From: CAZJCK01 sp964544635
GTDB lineage: Bacteria; Zixibacteria; MSB-5A5; GN15; FEB-12
Direction of reading: 5' to 3'
Assembly: GCA_964544635.1 (NCBI GenBank)
Contig: CAZJCK010000016.1
Span: forward strand, 1-51,069
Length of the DNA stretch: 51,069 nt
The translations under genes were made by a program, and so were the position numbers. Shown in pieces: positions 16,117 through 24,319 of this stretch. The notes beneath the pieces were generated by a model that was not told the origin of the DNA, did not search any database, and was given only the letters and a program-made list of their open reading frames with translations. Each line of letters opens with the position of its first letter. The first letter of the stretch is position 1.

Positions 16117-16322
16117 GGTGGCGTGGCCGCTGCAAGGCTGGGTTTTGGGAACGGGCGATTATCACAATCGGAAGCCGATTTTGGAAACTTCGGGAAGAAA
16201 CAAGCGGTTCACCAGTATAGATCGCAGCAACGGCAGACCGGTCAGGTCGTGGCCGCCGGTTGCGATCTGCCAAGAAGGTCTGCATCTTCGATCACATTTT
16301 ACTACCGTAACAGGAGACTTAC

Positions 16323-17237
16323 ATGACACGCTCTCTCACCCGTCTCGCGGCAACCGGACTGGCACTGCTGGCCATAGCCACTTTCACGGTCGGCTGCGGC
16401 GACGATGCCCTGGAATCGTCCAACCCGGTCAAGGCATCGTCCTCCACCATCGCGAATTCACCTGATGACGGCATTTCCGGCGGCAACGGCCTGACCGGCT
16501 CGACCGGTGCCAACGGCGCGGCCGACGGTCCGTCACCGAACCGTGGCGGCCAGACCGCCGGGCAGGACGAGGCTATCTTCCTGGTGATTGATGAAGACTG
16601 CATCGATAACGGCAATGAGCCGAACGACTTTTCTGATGTCGACGTCAACGACAACAAAGCCGAGCTGGGCGTGCGCGACCAGCTGCGCTTTTTCGAGCAG
16701 AATGTCGGCAAGCGGGTTGTGCTCTACACCGGCGAAGTCGGTGATGAGGGGTTGCATGCCCTGAAGACGATACCGAACAGCTGGAACAACGCCGGCCCGA
16801 CCAGCAACGGCACCATGAACTATGTGCTGGCCGGCCCGGGGCTTGGCGCCACATTCCCGGATGACGACCGTGAAGTGCTGCTGGACAAAATTCCTAATGT
16901 CACACCGCTGCGCGCCACCGGTTTGGCGATGCTGGTTGGTGAGACGATCTTTGCAGTGGTGTATGACAGCGATGTGAGTATCAATTACTCGCCGCTCAAC
17001 GGTAACCTGCAGGGTGCGAACCTGGGCATCGTGGCGTTTCGCGTGATTGACATTCGTGAACGCACCGATGGCTCAACCGGGTCGCTGCCAAAGATCACGG
17101 TTGAGATAGTTGACACTGATCGGATCGATGATCTCTACCTGTTTGCCAATGCGCCGAAACCGGAATCATCGAGTGAACCGTACGATACCAAGCCACCGCA
17201 GAATGCCGGTGATGTGATGGCGATACCGGCGCCGTAA
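16323..17237 (+). CDS. Lipoprotein of unknown function
   Basis: 304 residues. The N-terminus is a lipoprotein signal (basic MTRSLTR, hydrophobic LALLAIATF, lipobox TVGC with Cys at residue 23), so the mature protein should be anchored by lipid. A Gly/Ser/Asn-rich linker follows (about 30-80), then a globular region with repeated acidic stretches (DEDCIDNGNEPNDFSDVDVND, about 90-110). I do not recognise the domain. AGGAGA lies 9 bases before the ATG, and a strong terminator follows, so it is probably monocistronic. It stands between two copies of the dispersed repeat. Confidence 0.65.
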   Translation: MTRSLTRLAATGLALLAIATFTVGCGDDALESSNPVKASSSTIANSPDDGISGGNGLTGSTGANGAADGPSPNRGGQTAGQDEAIFLVIDEDCIDNGNEPNDFSDVDVNDNKAELGVRDQLRFFEQNVGKRVVLYTGEVGDEGLHALKTIPNSWNNAGPTSNGTMNYVLAGPGLGATFPDDDREVLLDKIPNVTPLRATGLAMLVGETIFAVVYDSDVSINYSPLNGNLQGANLGIVAFRVIDIRERTDGSTGSLPKITVEIVDTDRIDDLYLFANAPKPESSSEPYDTKPPQNAGDVMAIPAP

Positions 17238-17281
17238 GGCCCAATCGACGGGCTGGCGGTCTACCGCCAACAATTGCGAAG

Positions 17282-17331
17282 CGCAGGTCTTGGTATCCGC
17301 CATTGGCGGATTACCGAGCCTGCGTTTTTTT
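17282..17331 (+). terminator. Intrinsic terminator of the lipoprotein gene
   Basis: A long hairpin: outer arms CGCAGG...GGTA and TACC...CCTGCG, inner stem TCCGCC ATT GGCGGA (17296-17310), ending in seven T (17325-17331). It begins 45 bases after the lipoprotein stop. Confidence 0.8.
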
Positions 17332-17365
17332 GTGCTCGGTCCGGCCAGGGTGATAAACAGAAGAG

Positions 17366-17583
17366 CCCACCGCGCGAAGCGCCCGGTAGGGTACATGGGT
17401 GTCACATTTTGCGGGGCGATTTCGGCGCGCACGAGGACGTGCGCGCCGCACACTTTGACTTGCGACAGCGCCCCACCACCCATGTCATCCCGGCCGGAGT
17501 CCGGCGGAAGCCGGACGCAGAGCCGCCTGCCCCGGGCTTGAACCGGGGGATCCATCTTCAAGTACCCACCGCGCGAGGCGCCC
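17366..17583. repeat. Dispersed palindromic repeat, copy 2 (longest)
   Basis: It starts and ends with the module CCCACCGCGCGAAGCGCCC (17366-17384; one mismatch at 17565-17583). Inside are a block shared with copy 3 (17401-17450) containing a perfect 10-bp hairpin (GGCGCGCACG AGGA CGTGCGCGCC, 17424-17447), and the CATGTCATCC block shared with copy 1 (17481-17564). The stretch 17238-17702 has no gene apart from these elements and the terminator. Confidence 0.85.
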
Positions 17584-17667
17584 AGTGGCGTCGCTGCACA
17601 CCGAAAAGCAGGTTCCGGGTTGCGCTTGGAGATAACGGATGGGTGCTATCGCTTGCAGGCAACGCCC

Positions 17668-17719
17668 TTGACATGGCGGCCACGGTTTCCGTTATTTCTG
17701 TCATGACTGAAATAACGGA
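17668..17719 (+). promoter_or_regulatory. TTGACA hexamer and 32-bp palindromic operator over the GbsR-family start
   Basis: A consensus -35 TTGACA lies at 17668-17673. The palindrome 17688-17719 has arms CCGTTATTTC (17689-17698) and GAAATAACGG (17709-17718) around a GTCATGAC core: 15 of 16 base pairs match. The ATG at 17703 sits at its centre. With an 18-base spacer the -10 would be TTATTT (17692-17697), inside the left arm, and transcription would begin at or next to the ATG. This is the geometry of an autorepressed, possibly leaderless gene. Confidence 0.65.
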
Positions 17720-18272
17720 CAATGTTGTCAAATTAGAACCGGCGGTTCAGCGGCTTATCCTGCACTGGGGAGAAATGGGGACACGCTGGGGGATCAACCG
17801 TACGGTGGCGCAGATCCATTCGCTGTTGTACCTCTCCCCCGAGCCGCTGCATGCCGACCAGATCGCGGCCACCCTGCAGGTGGCGCGCTCGAATGTATCG
17901 ACCTCGCTGCGTGAATTGCAACGCTGGGGCATCGTCAAGGTCGTTCATGTGATGGGGGACCGTCGCGATCACTTCGAGACGTTGTCCGATGTCTGGGAGC
18001 TGTTCCAGATCATTCTCGATCATCGCAAGAAACGTGAGATCGACCCGACGGTCGAGATGCTGCGCGAGTGCGCGAAAGAACTGAAAGCATCGAAAGGCAA
18101 GACCGACTTTCAGTACAAGCGGGTATCAGAATTGCAGGACTTCTTTGAGATGATGACATCGTGGTACAACCAGATGCGCGGGTTGCCGCGCGATTCGCTG
18201 GCAGGGTTGTTTCGGCTGGGGGCGAAAGTGCAGCAAATCCTCGATCTACGAGGAGGCAAGGGGCGAGGCTGA
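17703..18272 (+). CDS. GbsR/MarR-family transcriptional repressor
   Basis: 189 residues. LEPAVQRLILHWGEMGTRWGINRTVAQIHSLLYLSPEPL is the family signature (positions about 10-48). The winged helix follows with recognition helix ARSNVSTSLRELQRWG, and a helical C-terminal dimerisation region (about 110-180). Known GbsR proteins repress osmoprotectant (glycine betaine, choline) genes, while many relatives control other targets. None of the genes here is an osmolyte transporter, so the regulon is unknown apart from probable self-control through the palindrome over its start. ATG 17703 is chosen because it begins just before the conserved domain; an in-frame ATG at 17673 is the alternative. The gene overlaps the convergent Roadblock-like gene by 27 bases. 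Confidence 0.82.
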   Translation: MTEITDNVVKLEPAVQRLILHWGEMGTRWGINRTVAQIHSLLYLSPEPLHADQIAATLQVARSNVSTSLRELQRWGIVKVVHVMGDRRDHFETLSDVWELFQIILDHRKKREIDPTVEMLRECAKELKASKGKTDFQYKRVSELQDFFEMMTSWYNQMRGLPRDSLAGLFRLGAKVQQILDLRGGKGRG

Positions 18273-18899
18273 CGCTGTAATGATGGCTTTGAATTCTTTC
18301 TCGAAGTCGACCGGTTCGTCTTTCGGTTCACACAACACAAAGTAGAAAAACGTGCCGCTGGAGAGGAAGTACAGACGGTTGCGCTCGACCTCGTACACCC
18401 CCTTCTGGCGGTTGCCGTTCTCGCCGGGGAGGGTGTCGAAAATCTGAATGAGATCGGCCAGTGACTTGAGCAGGTCTTTGTAAAGACCGCGGAAGGCCTC
18501 GGACGGTTCCGACTGGGTGAACTGACCGTCCTGGTCGAGTTCGAGGACGCGTCGCACGCCTTTGACAGCGGCCAGTTTTTCGGGTATACCGAGGGGAGCC
18601 GAGCTTGACTTCGCCCCACCCACGCCGCGCTCACCGTTGAACGGATTCTCTTTCACGACACTGGTAATCTCGCTGTGCAGGTGGCGCATGGCGGCCTCGA
18701 TCCGCTGCTGCTCCTCGTAGCAGTCGACCGGCTGGGAGAGTTTCTTTTCGACCTTGTGCACCACCCGACCGTCGTTAATGATGGTGGTGGTGATGCGCGG
18801 GTACGGCCGGGCGGCGTATTCGGTCTGGAGCTGGAGATAGACCTCTCCCTTCTTGATACGGGAGGTCCGTCCGGCAGGTAAAAAACTGTTTGTCGACAT
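18246..18899 (-). CDS. Possible Roadblock/LC7-like protein
   Basis: 217 residues, no signal peptide or membrane segment. The N-terminal 90 residues (KKGEVYLQLQTEYAARPYPR, then ITTTIINDGRVVHKVEKKL) are beta-rich and unidentified. A charged helix with VDCYEEQQRIEAAMRHLHSE follows. Residues about 120-205 (GVRRVLELDQDGQF ... GLYKDLLKSLADLIQIFDTL ... GVYEVERNRLYFLSSGTFFYFVLCE) have the beta-beta-helix-beta-beta-beta order of the Roadblock/LC7 fold, which in bacteria partners small MglA-like GTPases. No such GTPase lies next to it, so the assignment is structural inference. It starts 52 bases after the end of nrdJ on the same strand and may share its transcript. Confidence 0.5.
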   Translation of the reverse strand: MSTNSFLPAGRTSRIKKGEVYLQLQTEYAARPYPRITTTIINDGRVVHKVEKKLSQPVDCYEEQQRIEAAMRHLHSEITSVVKENPFNGERGVGGAKSSSAPLGIPEKLAAVKGVRRVLELDQDGQFTQSEPSEAFRGLYKDLLKSLADLIQIFDTLPGENGNRQKGVYEVERNRLYFLSSGTFFYFVLCEPKDEPVDFEKEFKAIITASASPLASS

Positions 18900-18951
18900 C
18901 GGTTCTGCTAATCCGCACAGGTTTCGTGTTGTTCTCTATGTATCGGCAGTC

Positions 18952-21189
18952 TCAGCAGTTGGAATAACCACAAGAACGGCAAACAAAACAACCGGATTGG
19001 TCAACCATCACCGATGAGCATTCCGGGCAGATTTCACCGGAAAAAACGTCGTTAAAATGCTCATCCGGGGCCAGGAAATGGCTGCTCAAAACATGCGCAA
19101 TGGCATCAGGAATTGAGGCGATCTTACGTCCGGCAGTGAAAACCTGCGAAGAGCCGCCTATCCCCTTGAGTTGCTTGATGATCTGTTCCACCGGAATGTG
19201 GGCCCGAAGCGACAGCGATATCAGCCGGCAAATTGCCTCGGTGTCGGCCATGGTGGTATAGCCGGATTTACCGATGTGGGCGAACACCTCAAACGGGCGG
19301 CCGTCGACCATGTTTACGGTCACATACAGATTGCCGTAACCGGTGCGGATCTTCTCGGTGAAACCGGTGAGAACGTCGGGACGGCTGGCGACCGGTTTGG
19401 GACCGGTTTCTTTAACGGCCGGTTTCGACGACAGCACCTGGTTGGGGCGGGAGTTGTCGCGGTAAATGGTGATTCCCTTGCAGCCGAGCTGCCAGGCGAG
19501 GTTGAACGACTGCTCGACATGGTCGCGGGTGGCTTCTTCCGGGAAGTTGATTGTCTTCGACACCGAGGCATCGCAATGGCGCTGGAAAGCGGCCTGCATT
19601 TTGACATGGTCTTCGGGGGAAACGTCGGCAGCGGTCAGGAAGATAGCGCGGTAACGTTGGGGGATCGGTTCGAGGTCGGTGATGGAGCGACGCCCGGCGA
19701 TAATCTTCATCAGCTCGCCGGTATGAAAGCCTTCGTCGCGCGCGATCTGGTCGAACAGCGGGTTGGATTCGACGAGCCGGGTACCGTCCATAACATTCCG
19801 TTCGAAGGCGAGCGAGTAGTACGGTTCGATACCCGACGAACAACCGGCTATGATCGAGATGGTGCCGGTGGGGGCGACGGTGGTGACGGTGGCGTTGCGC
19901 ATGGCGACGCCTTCCTCCTTGAAGATGGAACCGTCCCAGTTCGGAAACTTGCCCCGTTTGGTGGCCAGTTCGGACGAGTAGGTGCGGGCCTCGGTATGAA
20001 CAAACTGCATCAGCCTCTCCCCTGCCTCGAACGCCTTTTCATGGTTGTACGGCAGGTGGAGTTTAACCAGCATGTCGGCAAAACCCATCACACCGAGGCC
20101 GATGCGACGGTTCTTGCGCGACTGTTGTTCGATTTCATCGAGGGGATAATTGTTCTGGTCGATGACGTTGTCGAGGAAGTTGACGGCGACACGAATCGCT
20201 TTGCGCAAGTGGTCTTCGTCGACGCCATGCCACGGCTCGGACGGGCTGTAGTTGTTGGGCAGCGGGTTCTTAACGAAGTTGCCGACATTGATCGAACCTA
20301 AGTTGCACGAATCATACGGCGGGAGCGGTTGTTCGCCGCACGGGTTGGTGGCTTCGATCGTTTCCGACGGGTGGGTCGGGTTGCCGCGGTTCATGCGGTC
20401 GATGAAGACCAAACCCGGCTCGCCGGTCGCCCAGGCGTGGTCGACAATCTGACGGTAGACCTCGCGGGCATTCAGTTTGGCTTCGGCACCGTCGACGATA
20501 TACGGACGGTTGCTGCGCGGGTCGATCAGGCTGTAGTCAGTGTCTGATTCGAGGGCGGCCATGAAATCGTCGGTGATGGCAACCGAGATGTTGAAGTTGG
20601 TAATCTCGCTGGTATCGGCCTTGGATGAAATGAAATCAAGGATATCGGGGTGATCGACTCGCAGTATGCCCATGTTGGCGCCGCGCCGGGTGCCCCCCTG
20701 TTTGATTTCTTCGGTAGAGGCGTTGTAGACCTTCATGAACGAGACCGGGCCGGAGGCGATGCCGGAGGTGGACTGGACGACCGAGTTGCGCGGCCGCAGC
20801 CGCGAGAACGAAAAGCCGGTGCCGCCGCCGGACTTGTGGATGAGGGCGGCGTGCTTGTTGGTCTCGAAGATTTCGTCGATAGAATCACCGACCGGGAGCA
20901 CGAAGCAGGCGGAAAGTTGGCCGAGAGGACGTCCGGCGTTCATCAGCGTGGGTGAATTGGGCAGGAAATCGAGCCGCGCCATGAGGGAGTAGAACTCTTC
21001 GGCGGTGGCGGCGACTTTGGCGTCGTCGGCGCCGTAATTACGCTCGGCGGCGGCGATGGCGTTGGCGACGCGGACAAACAGCTGGTTGGGGGTCTCGATG
21101 ACGCGCCCCTTATTGTCCTTGATCAAGTAACGTCGTTCGAGGACCGCTTTGGCGTTGTCAGTCAACGGGATGGGCTGGTTTATATTCAT
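18952..21189 (-). CDS. nrdJ: Adenosylcobalamin-dependent (class II) ribonucleotide reductase
   Basis: 745 residues. It makes deoxyribonucleotides using coenzyme B12 to form the thiyl radical, with or without oxygen. Landmarks: FLPNSPTLMNAG and GQLSACFVLPVGDS near the N-terminus (about 75-105), GGGTGFSFSRLRP (about 120-132), the active-site strand NPCGEQPLPPYDSCNLGSI with the radical Cys, VAPTGTISIIAGCSSGIEP, and a C-terminal DUF-type region ending in a zinc-finger-like CPEC ... CFVCRSCGYSNC, where the redox-active tail cysteines lie. There is no nrdAB or nrdD in the window. No B12 riboswitch is visible upstream. A 16-bp inverted repeat (ACGATA TCCG TATCGT, 21201-21216) lies 12 bases before the ATG and could be an operator. 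Confidence 0.92.
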   Translation of the reverse strand: MNINQPIPLTDNAKAVLERRYLIKDNKGRVIETPNQLFVRVANAIAAAERNYGADDAKVAATAEEFYSLMARLDFLPNSPTLMNAGRPLGQLSACFVLPVGDSIDEIFETNKHAALIHKSGGGTGFSFSRLRPRNSVVQSTSGIASGPVSFMKVYNASTEEIKQGGTRRGANMGILRVDHPDILDFISSKADTSEITNFNISVAITDDFMAALESDTDYSLIDPRSNRPYIVDGAEAKLNAREVYRQIVDHAWATGEPGLVFIDRMNRGNPTHPSETIEATNPCGEQPLPPYDSCNLGSINVGNFVKNPLPNNYSPSEPWHGVDEDHLRKAIRVAVNFLDNVIDQNNYPLDEIEQQSRKNRRIGLGVMGFADMLVKLHLPYNHEKAFEAGERLMQFVHTEARTYSSELATKRGKFPNWDGSIFKEEGVAMRNATVTTVAPTGTISIIAGCSSGIEPYYSLAFERNVMDGTRLVESNPLFDQIARDEGFHTGELMKIIAGRRSITDLEPIPQRYRAIFLTAADVSPEDHVKMQAAFQRHCDASVSKTINFPEEATRDHVEQSFNLAWQLGCKGITIYRDNSRPNQVLSSKPAVKETGPKPVASRPDVLTGFTEKIRTGYGNLYVTVNMVDGRPFEVFAHIGKSGYTTMADTEAICRLISLSLRAHIPVEQIIKQLKGIGGSSQVFTAGRKIASIPDAIAHVLSSHFLAPDEHFNDVFSGEICPECSSVMVDQSGCFVCRSCGYSNC

Positions 21190-21267
21190 GGTCTGGCCTC
21201 ACGATATCCGTATCGTTGTAGTTGTCGGTAGATTGAGCGTGTTTTTCAATATAACGTCGAAGTGGGG

Positions 21268-21460
21268 TTTATGGTGTCACATTTTGGGGCAGATTTCGGC
21301 GCGCACGAGGACGTACGCGCGGCACGATTTACCATGCGACGGTGCTCCACCCAATTCATCCCGGCCGAAGTCCGGCGAAGGCCGGACGGACGGAGAGCCG
21401 CCTGCCCCGGGCTTGAAGCGGGGGGGGCACCTTCAGTAGCCCACCTGAAAGGTGGGCTAC
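21268..21460. repeat. Dispersed palindromic repeat, copy 3
   Basis: It shares the GTCACATTTT...GATTTCGGCGCGCACGAGG block with copy 2, and a degraded GTCATCC-type block (21353-21434) with copies 1 and 2. It ends in a perfect 11-bp hairpin, GTAGCCCACCT GAA AGGTGGGCTAC (21436-21460), partly repeated at 21718-21738. Confidence 0.8.
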
Positions 21461-21492
21461 CAATGGAGTGAGTACGCCTCAAAATTGCCAAA

Positions 21493-21740
21493 GTGGATTC
21501 TGGCCTTCGCCAGAATGACTTGGGAGAAAGGTCGCACTTCACCCACCGCGCGAAGCGCCCACCACGTCGTGCCGGCGCAGGCAGGCATCCATTATTCTTT
21601 TTCGTTTGCCGGCGGCAGACGTCCTCGTCTGCTCCGTGGAGCAGAACAAACAGAATCGGCAGCCTCCCAGGGCGGAGACTGCACTACGAGGGTAATGCAG
21701 GGTGGCGCTTCAATCACTCACCTGGAAGGTGGGCTACCGC
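21493..21740. repeat. Further palindromic elements in the gene-free stretch
   Basis: No gene is seen in 21190-21750. Besides copy 3 it holds a TTCTGGCCTTCGCCAGAA hairpin (near 21496-21513), another CCCACCGCGCGAAGCGCCC module (21542-21560), and two overlapping hairpins (GCAGACG TCCT CGTCTGC at 21615-21632; TCTGCTCC GT GGAGCAGA at 21628-21645) that cannot form together. Confidence 0.7.
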
Positions 21741-21750
21741 CAGCATGCAA

Positions 21751-22647
21751 CTATCTCGCCGGAGTGAGGTCGGGGTCGGATTGCCGGATCATCTCGAGGT
21801 ACGAAACGCCGCGCATACCGTAGTACGCTTCGGGCATCTTGTACACCTTGTCCTGCAGCGCTTTGTCGAGGCTGATGAAGCTGTAGCCCATGTCTTTCAA
21901 TGATGTCAGGATAGCGTCGAGAAACCAGGCGTTGAGTTCGTTCATCTGCAGCTGCACGATGTGGCGGCAGTTGCGACCGAGAAGTTCGCGGGATAGTTGC
22001 TCGGCGTATTTCACCTGGTCGAGAACGTGGGAGACATACTCGTAGCGCAGCTGCTCCATACGCGAGGTATCGGTGGCCGGATTGATCTGCTGCATGGTGA
22101 GGTTGTAGAGGTAATCTTCGATGACTACGGTCGCGTGCGCCACTGTAACGCCCGATTCCTCGAGATACATCTGGGCCTGGCGTCGCGCTTCAATCGACTG
22201 GCCGTAATGGAGGAAGGGATAGCGGAAGTAGCGCTGTTTCTGGCCGAACGACGACAGGATGTATTCGATCGAGTCCTTCCCTTTCTCGATTTCGCCGATG
22301 AACGACTGGATATCGAGGTCGTTGTAGTCGGCGTGCGAGTACGTCAGGTTGCCCAGACGGTGCTTGCGGTTGAGCCACTCGCCGATCAGGTCGTAGTGGA
22401 TGCCGATGTCGCGGGCGACGACGAAGCCGGTCGCTTTAACGTCGTGCGAGTCGAGGGTGTTGAGGATTTCCAGGAAGATGGCTTTGGTATCGACCTCGCG
22501 GAACGATTCGGCGACGGGGAGTTCGTCGAAGGTGATGGCGATCTCCCGTTTCGTCTCGTTGTCGGCGGCCATGCCGGTTGCGACCATGCAACCGAGGAGT
22601 AGCGTGAGTATCGTGGCGCCATGTATGGTGTATTGTTTCAACATCAT
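21751..22647 (-). CDS. Polysaccharide-deacetylase-like lipoprotein with altered metal motifs
   Basis: 298 residues from ATG 22647. The signal ends in LLLGC (Cys20), a lipobox, so the mature protein is probably a lipoprotein. NodB-homology motifs can be traced: ITFDELPVA (Asp41-Glu42), LGNLTYSHADY (Leu101, His105) and RYPFLHYG. In active family-4 carbohydrate esterases the first is TFDD and the second HTYSH, so here one metal Asp is Glu and the first His is Leu. The protein may use a different metal site, or bind sugar without deacetylating it. The ATG overlaps the TGA of the upstream pyruvate kinase gene (AAATGATG), which suggests coupled translation. GGAAAG provides the ribosome site for either of the two adjacent ATGs. 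Confidence 0.7.
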   Translation of the reverse strand: MMLKQYTIHGATILTLLLGCMVATGMAADNETKREIAITFDELPVAESFREVDTKAIFLEILNTLDSHDVKATGFVVARDIGIHYDLIGEWLNRKHRLGNLTYSHADYNDLDIQSFIGEIEKGKDSIEYILSSFGQKQRYFRYPFLHYGQSIEARRQAQMYLEESGVTVAHATVVIEDYLYNLTMQQINPATDTSRMEQLRYEYVSHVLDQVKYAEQLSRELLGRNCRHIVQLQMNELNAWFLDAILTSLKDMGYSFISLDKALQDKVYKMPEAYYGMRGVSYLEMIRQSDPDLTPAR

Positions 22648-24059
22648 TTCTTTCCGAGCTGGTGGTACATCATGAAATTGGTCGGCACGTTGGAGCCGAA
22701 GGGAGCGCCGCCGGTAATGACGACGGTGTCGCCTTTTTTTGCCAGTTTGTAGTTGTAGCACGTATCTCGCACAGTATTGATCATATCGTCAAAAGAGGCC
22801 GGTTGCTTGATAGTGACCGGGTAGACGGATCGGTGGAGAGTGAGGGCGCGCATGACCCGTTCGTCGGGAGTGAGGGCCACGATCGGCTGGCGCGGAAAGA
22901 GATTGGAGAGCATGCGGGCGGTAAAGCCGGAGGTCGTAAAGGCGAGGATCAGCTTGACGTCGACATTCACCTCTCCCCTGCCGACGGCGTCGGCAATCGC
23001 CAGCGGGATCGACGACGGCAGCTGGTGCTGTCCGATGCTGAAATCCGGTCGCGGCGCATCGGCCTCGGTGGTTTCGATGACGCGTGCCATCATCTCGACA
23101 GCTCGCACCGGGTATTTGCCGGTGGCGGTTTCGGCTGACAGCATAACAGCGTCGACATAGTCGAACACGGCCGAGGCGACATCGTTGACCTCGGCGCGGG
23201 TGGGGCGCGGGTTAAAGCGCATCGATTCGAGCATCTGGGTGGCGACAATGACCGGTTTGTGGTAGTTGTTGGCGATGCGAATAATTTTCTTCTGCAGGCG
23301 GGGCAGTTCTTCGGCCGGGAGTTCGACGCCGAGGTCACCGCGGGCCACCATGACGCCGTCAGCCAGTTCAATGATCTCTTCCAGTTGTTCGATCGCTTCG
23401 CATTTTTCGAGTTTGGCGATGATTTGCTGCTTGCCGCCGTGTCGCTTGATCAGGCGCTGTGCGGTTTTGATATCGTCAGGTTTGCGAACAAACGACAGGG
23501 CGAGGTAGTCGGCGCCGGCGTCGACGGCGGTCTTGATGTCGCGACGGTCTTTTGGGGTGATAGTGGGGATGCCGATATCAGTGTCGGGCAGGTTGATCCC
23601 CTTGCCTCCGGTCAGGTCACCGTCGTTGGCGGCCCTGATGACGACACCGTCCTTGCCGGCCGAGACGACGTCGAACATCACCACACCGTCGTCGATAAAC
23701 ACCCGCTGGTCTTTTTTGAGTGACTTGATAATCGCGGCGTGGTTGACGCCGATCTGCCTGAGCGGCAGGTTCGACTTACCGGTGACGAGGGTGAGTTCGT
23801 CGCCACGACGGACTTCAATGGTGCCGGTGAAGCGGGCGAGGCGGAGCTTGGGGCCGGAGATGTCGAAGAGGAGGGCTACCGGAAAACGAGAGCCGTTATC
23901 GGCAGTGCGGATTCGTTTGGCGGCGGCCAGGAAATCGTCGGTCTCACCGTGCGAGCAATTGACCCGGAAAAGATTTACCCCTGCGGAAATTAAGCGCCTT
24001 ATGGCGTTGTCCGAATCGATGGCGGGGCCGAAGGTGGCGAGGATTTTGGTACGTCGCAT
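22644..24059 (-). CDS. pyk: Pyruvate kinase, K+-independent type by signature
   Basis: 471 residues from ATG 24059. It converts phosphoenolpyruvate and ADP to pyruvate and ATP. Visible: MRRTKILATFGPA, LFRVNCSHG, the loop FDISGPKLRL (66-74), the active-site strands IIAKLEKCEAIEQLEEI and DGVMVARGDLGVELP, HKPVIVATQMLESM, VMLSAETATGKYPV, and the C-terminal domain with ITGGAPFG. In the family-wide loop TKGPEIRT, the Glu that marks K+-dependent enzymes is Lys here (Lys71), with hydrophobic residues at the flanking Thr positions; this is the K+-independent pattern. Upstream in-frame starts (ATG 24077, TTG 24098) exist; 24059 matches the family N-terminus best, although no strong ribosome site is visible. 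Confidence 0.92.
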   Translation of the reverse strand: MRRTKILATFGPAIDSDNAIRRLISAGVNLFRVNCSHGETDDFLAAAKRIRTADNGSRFPVALLFDISGPKLRLARFTGTIEVRRGDELTLVTGKSNLPLRQIGVNHAAIIKSLKKDQRVFIDDGVVMFDVVSAGKDGVVIRAANDGDLTGGKGINLPDTDIGIPTITPKDRRDIKTAVDAGADYLALSFVRKPDDIKTAQRLIKRHGGKQQIIAKLEKCEAIEQLEEIIELADGVMVARGDLGVELPAEELPRLQKKIIRIANNYHKPVIVATQMLESMRFNPRPTRAEVNDVASAVFDYVDAVMLSAETATGKYPVRAVEMMARVIETTEADAPRPDFSIGQHQLPSSIPLAIADAVGRGEVNVDVKLILAFTTSGFTARMLSNLFPRQPIVALTPDERVMRALTLHRSVYPVTIKQPASFDDMINTVRDTCYNYKLAKKGDTVVITGGAPFGSNVPTNFMMYHQLGKK

Positions 24060-24215
24060 GTGACCACGAATGCCCATTGGGCGCGGCAAAATCAACAAAA
24101 ACTGGGGAATGGTTTGTGCAAAGAATCACCTGAATGTGTGGTGCCAGTTAAGAGCTTGCCAATGAAAGGTTTACCTTCGTACGGCAGAAAAGCAACAATT
24201 TTCGGGCGTTACTAC

Positions 24216-24244
24216 TTGAAATTCCATGTATAATGTATTATACT
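24216..24244 (+). promoter_or_regulatory. Promoter with palindromic -10 region
   Basis: TTGAAA (24216-24221), 17 bases, TATACT (24239-24244), upstream of the receiver-like gene at 24320. The palindrome GTATAAT GT ATTATAC (24228-24243) covers the spacer end and the -10, and offers a -10-like element on both strands. It could serve as an operator or as a bidirectional promoter toward pyk. Confidence 0.6.
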
Positions 24245-24319
24245 AACGCCTTAGAAGAGAGGGTAAGCCTACCGCATTTTGACTCCTGAAGCAAGTTTCG
24301 AACTCATGGATGTGAATTA

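Noticed and set aside
17274..17702. Extended N-terminus for the GbsR-family gene (open frame back to 17274)
   Set aside because: The extra codons come from repeat copy 2 and the terminator, and the family domain starts right after ATG 17703.
21190..21280. Cobalamin riboswitch or NrdR boxes upstream of nrdJ
   Set aside because: No B12-box sequence or long structured leader is visible. The 16-bp inverted repeat at 21201-21216 does not match the NrdR consensus and is single, where NrdR sites come in pairs.
21452..21903. Open frames of 100-136 codons in the repeat region
   Set aside because: They run through palindromic repeats, have biased Arg/Ala/Ser composition and no family resemblance.
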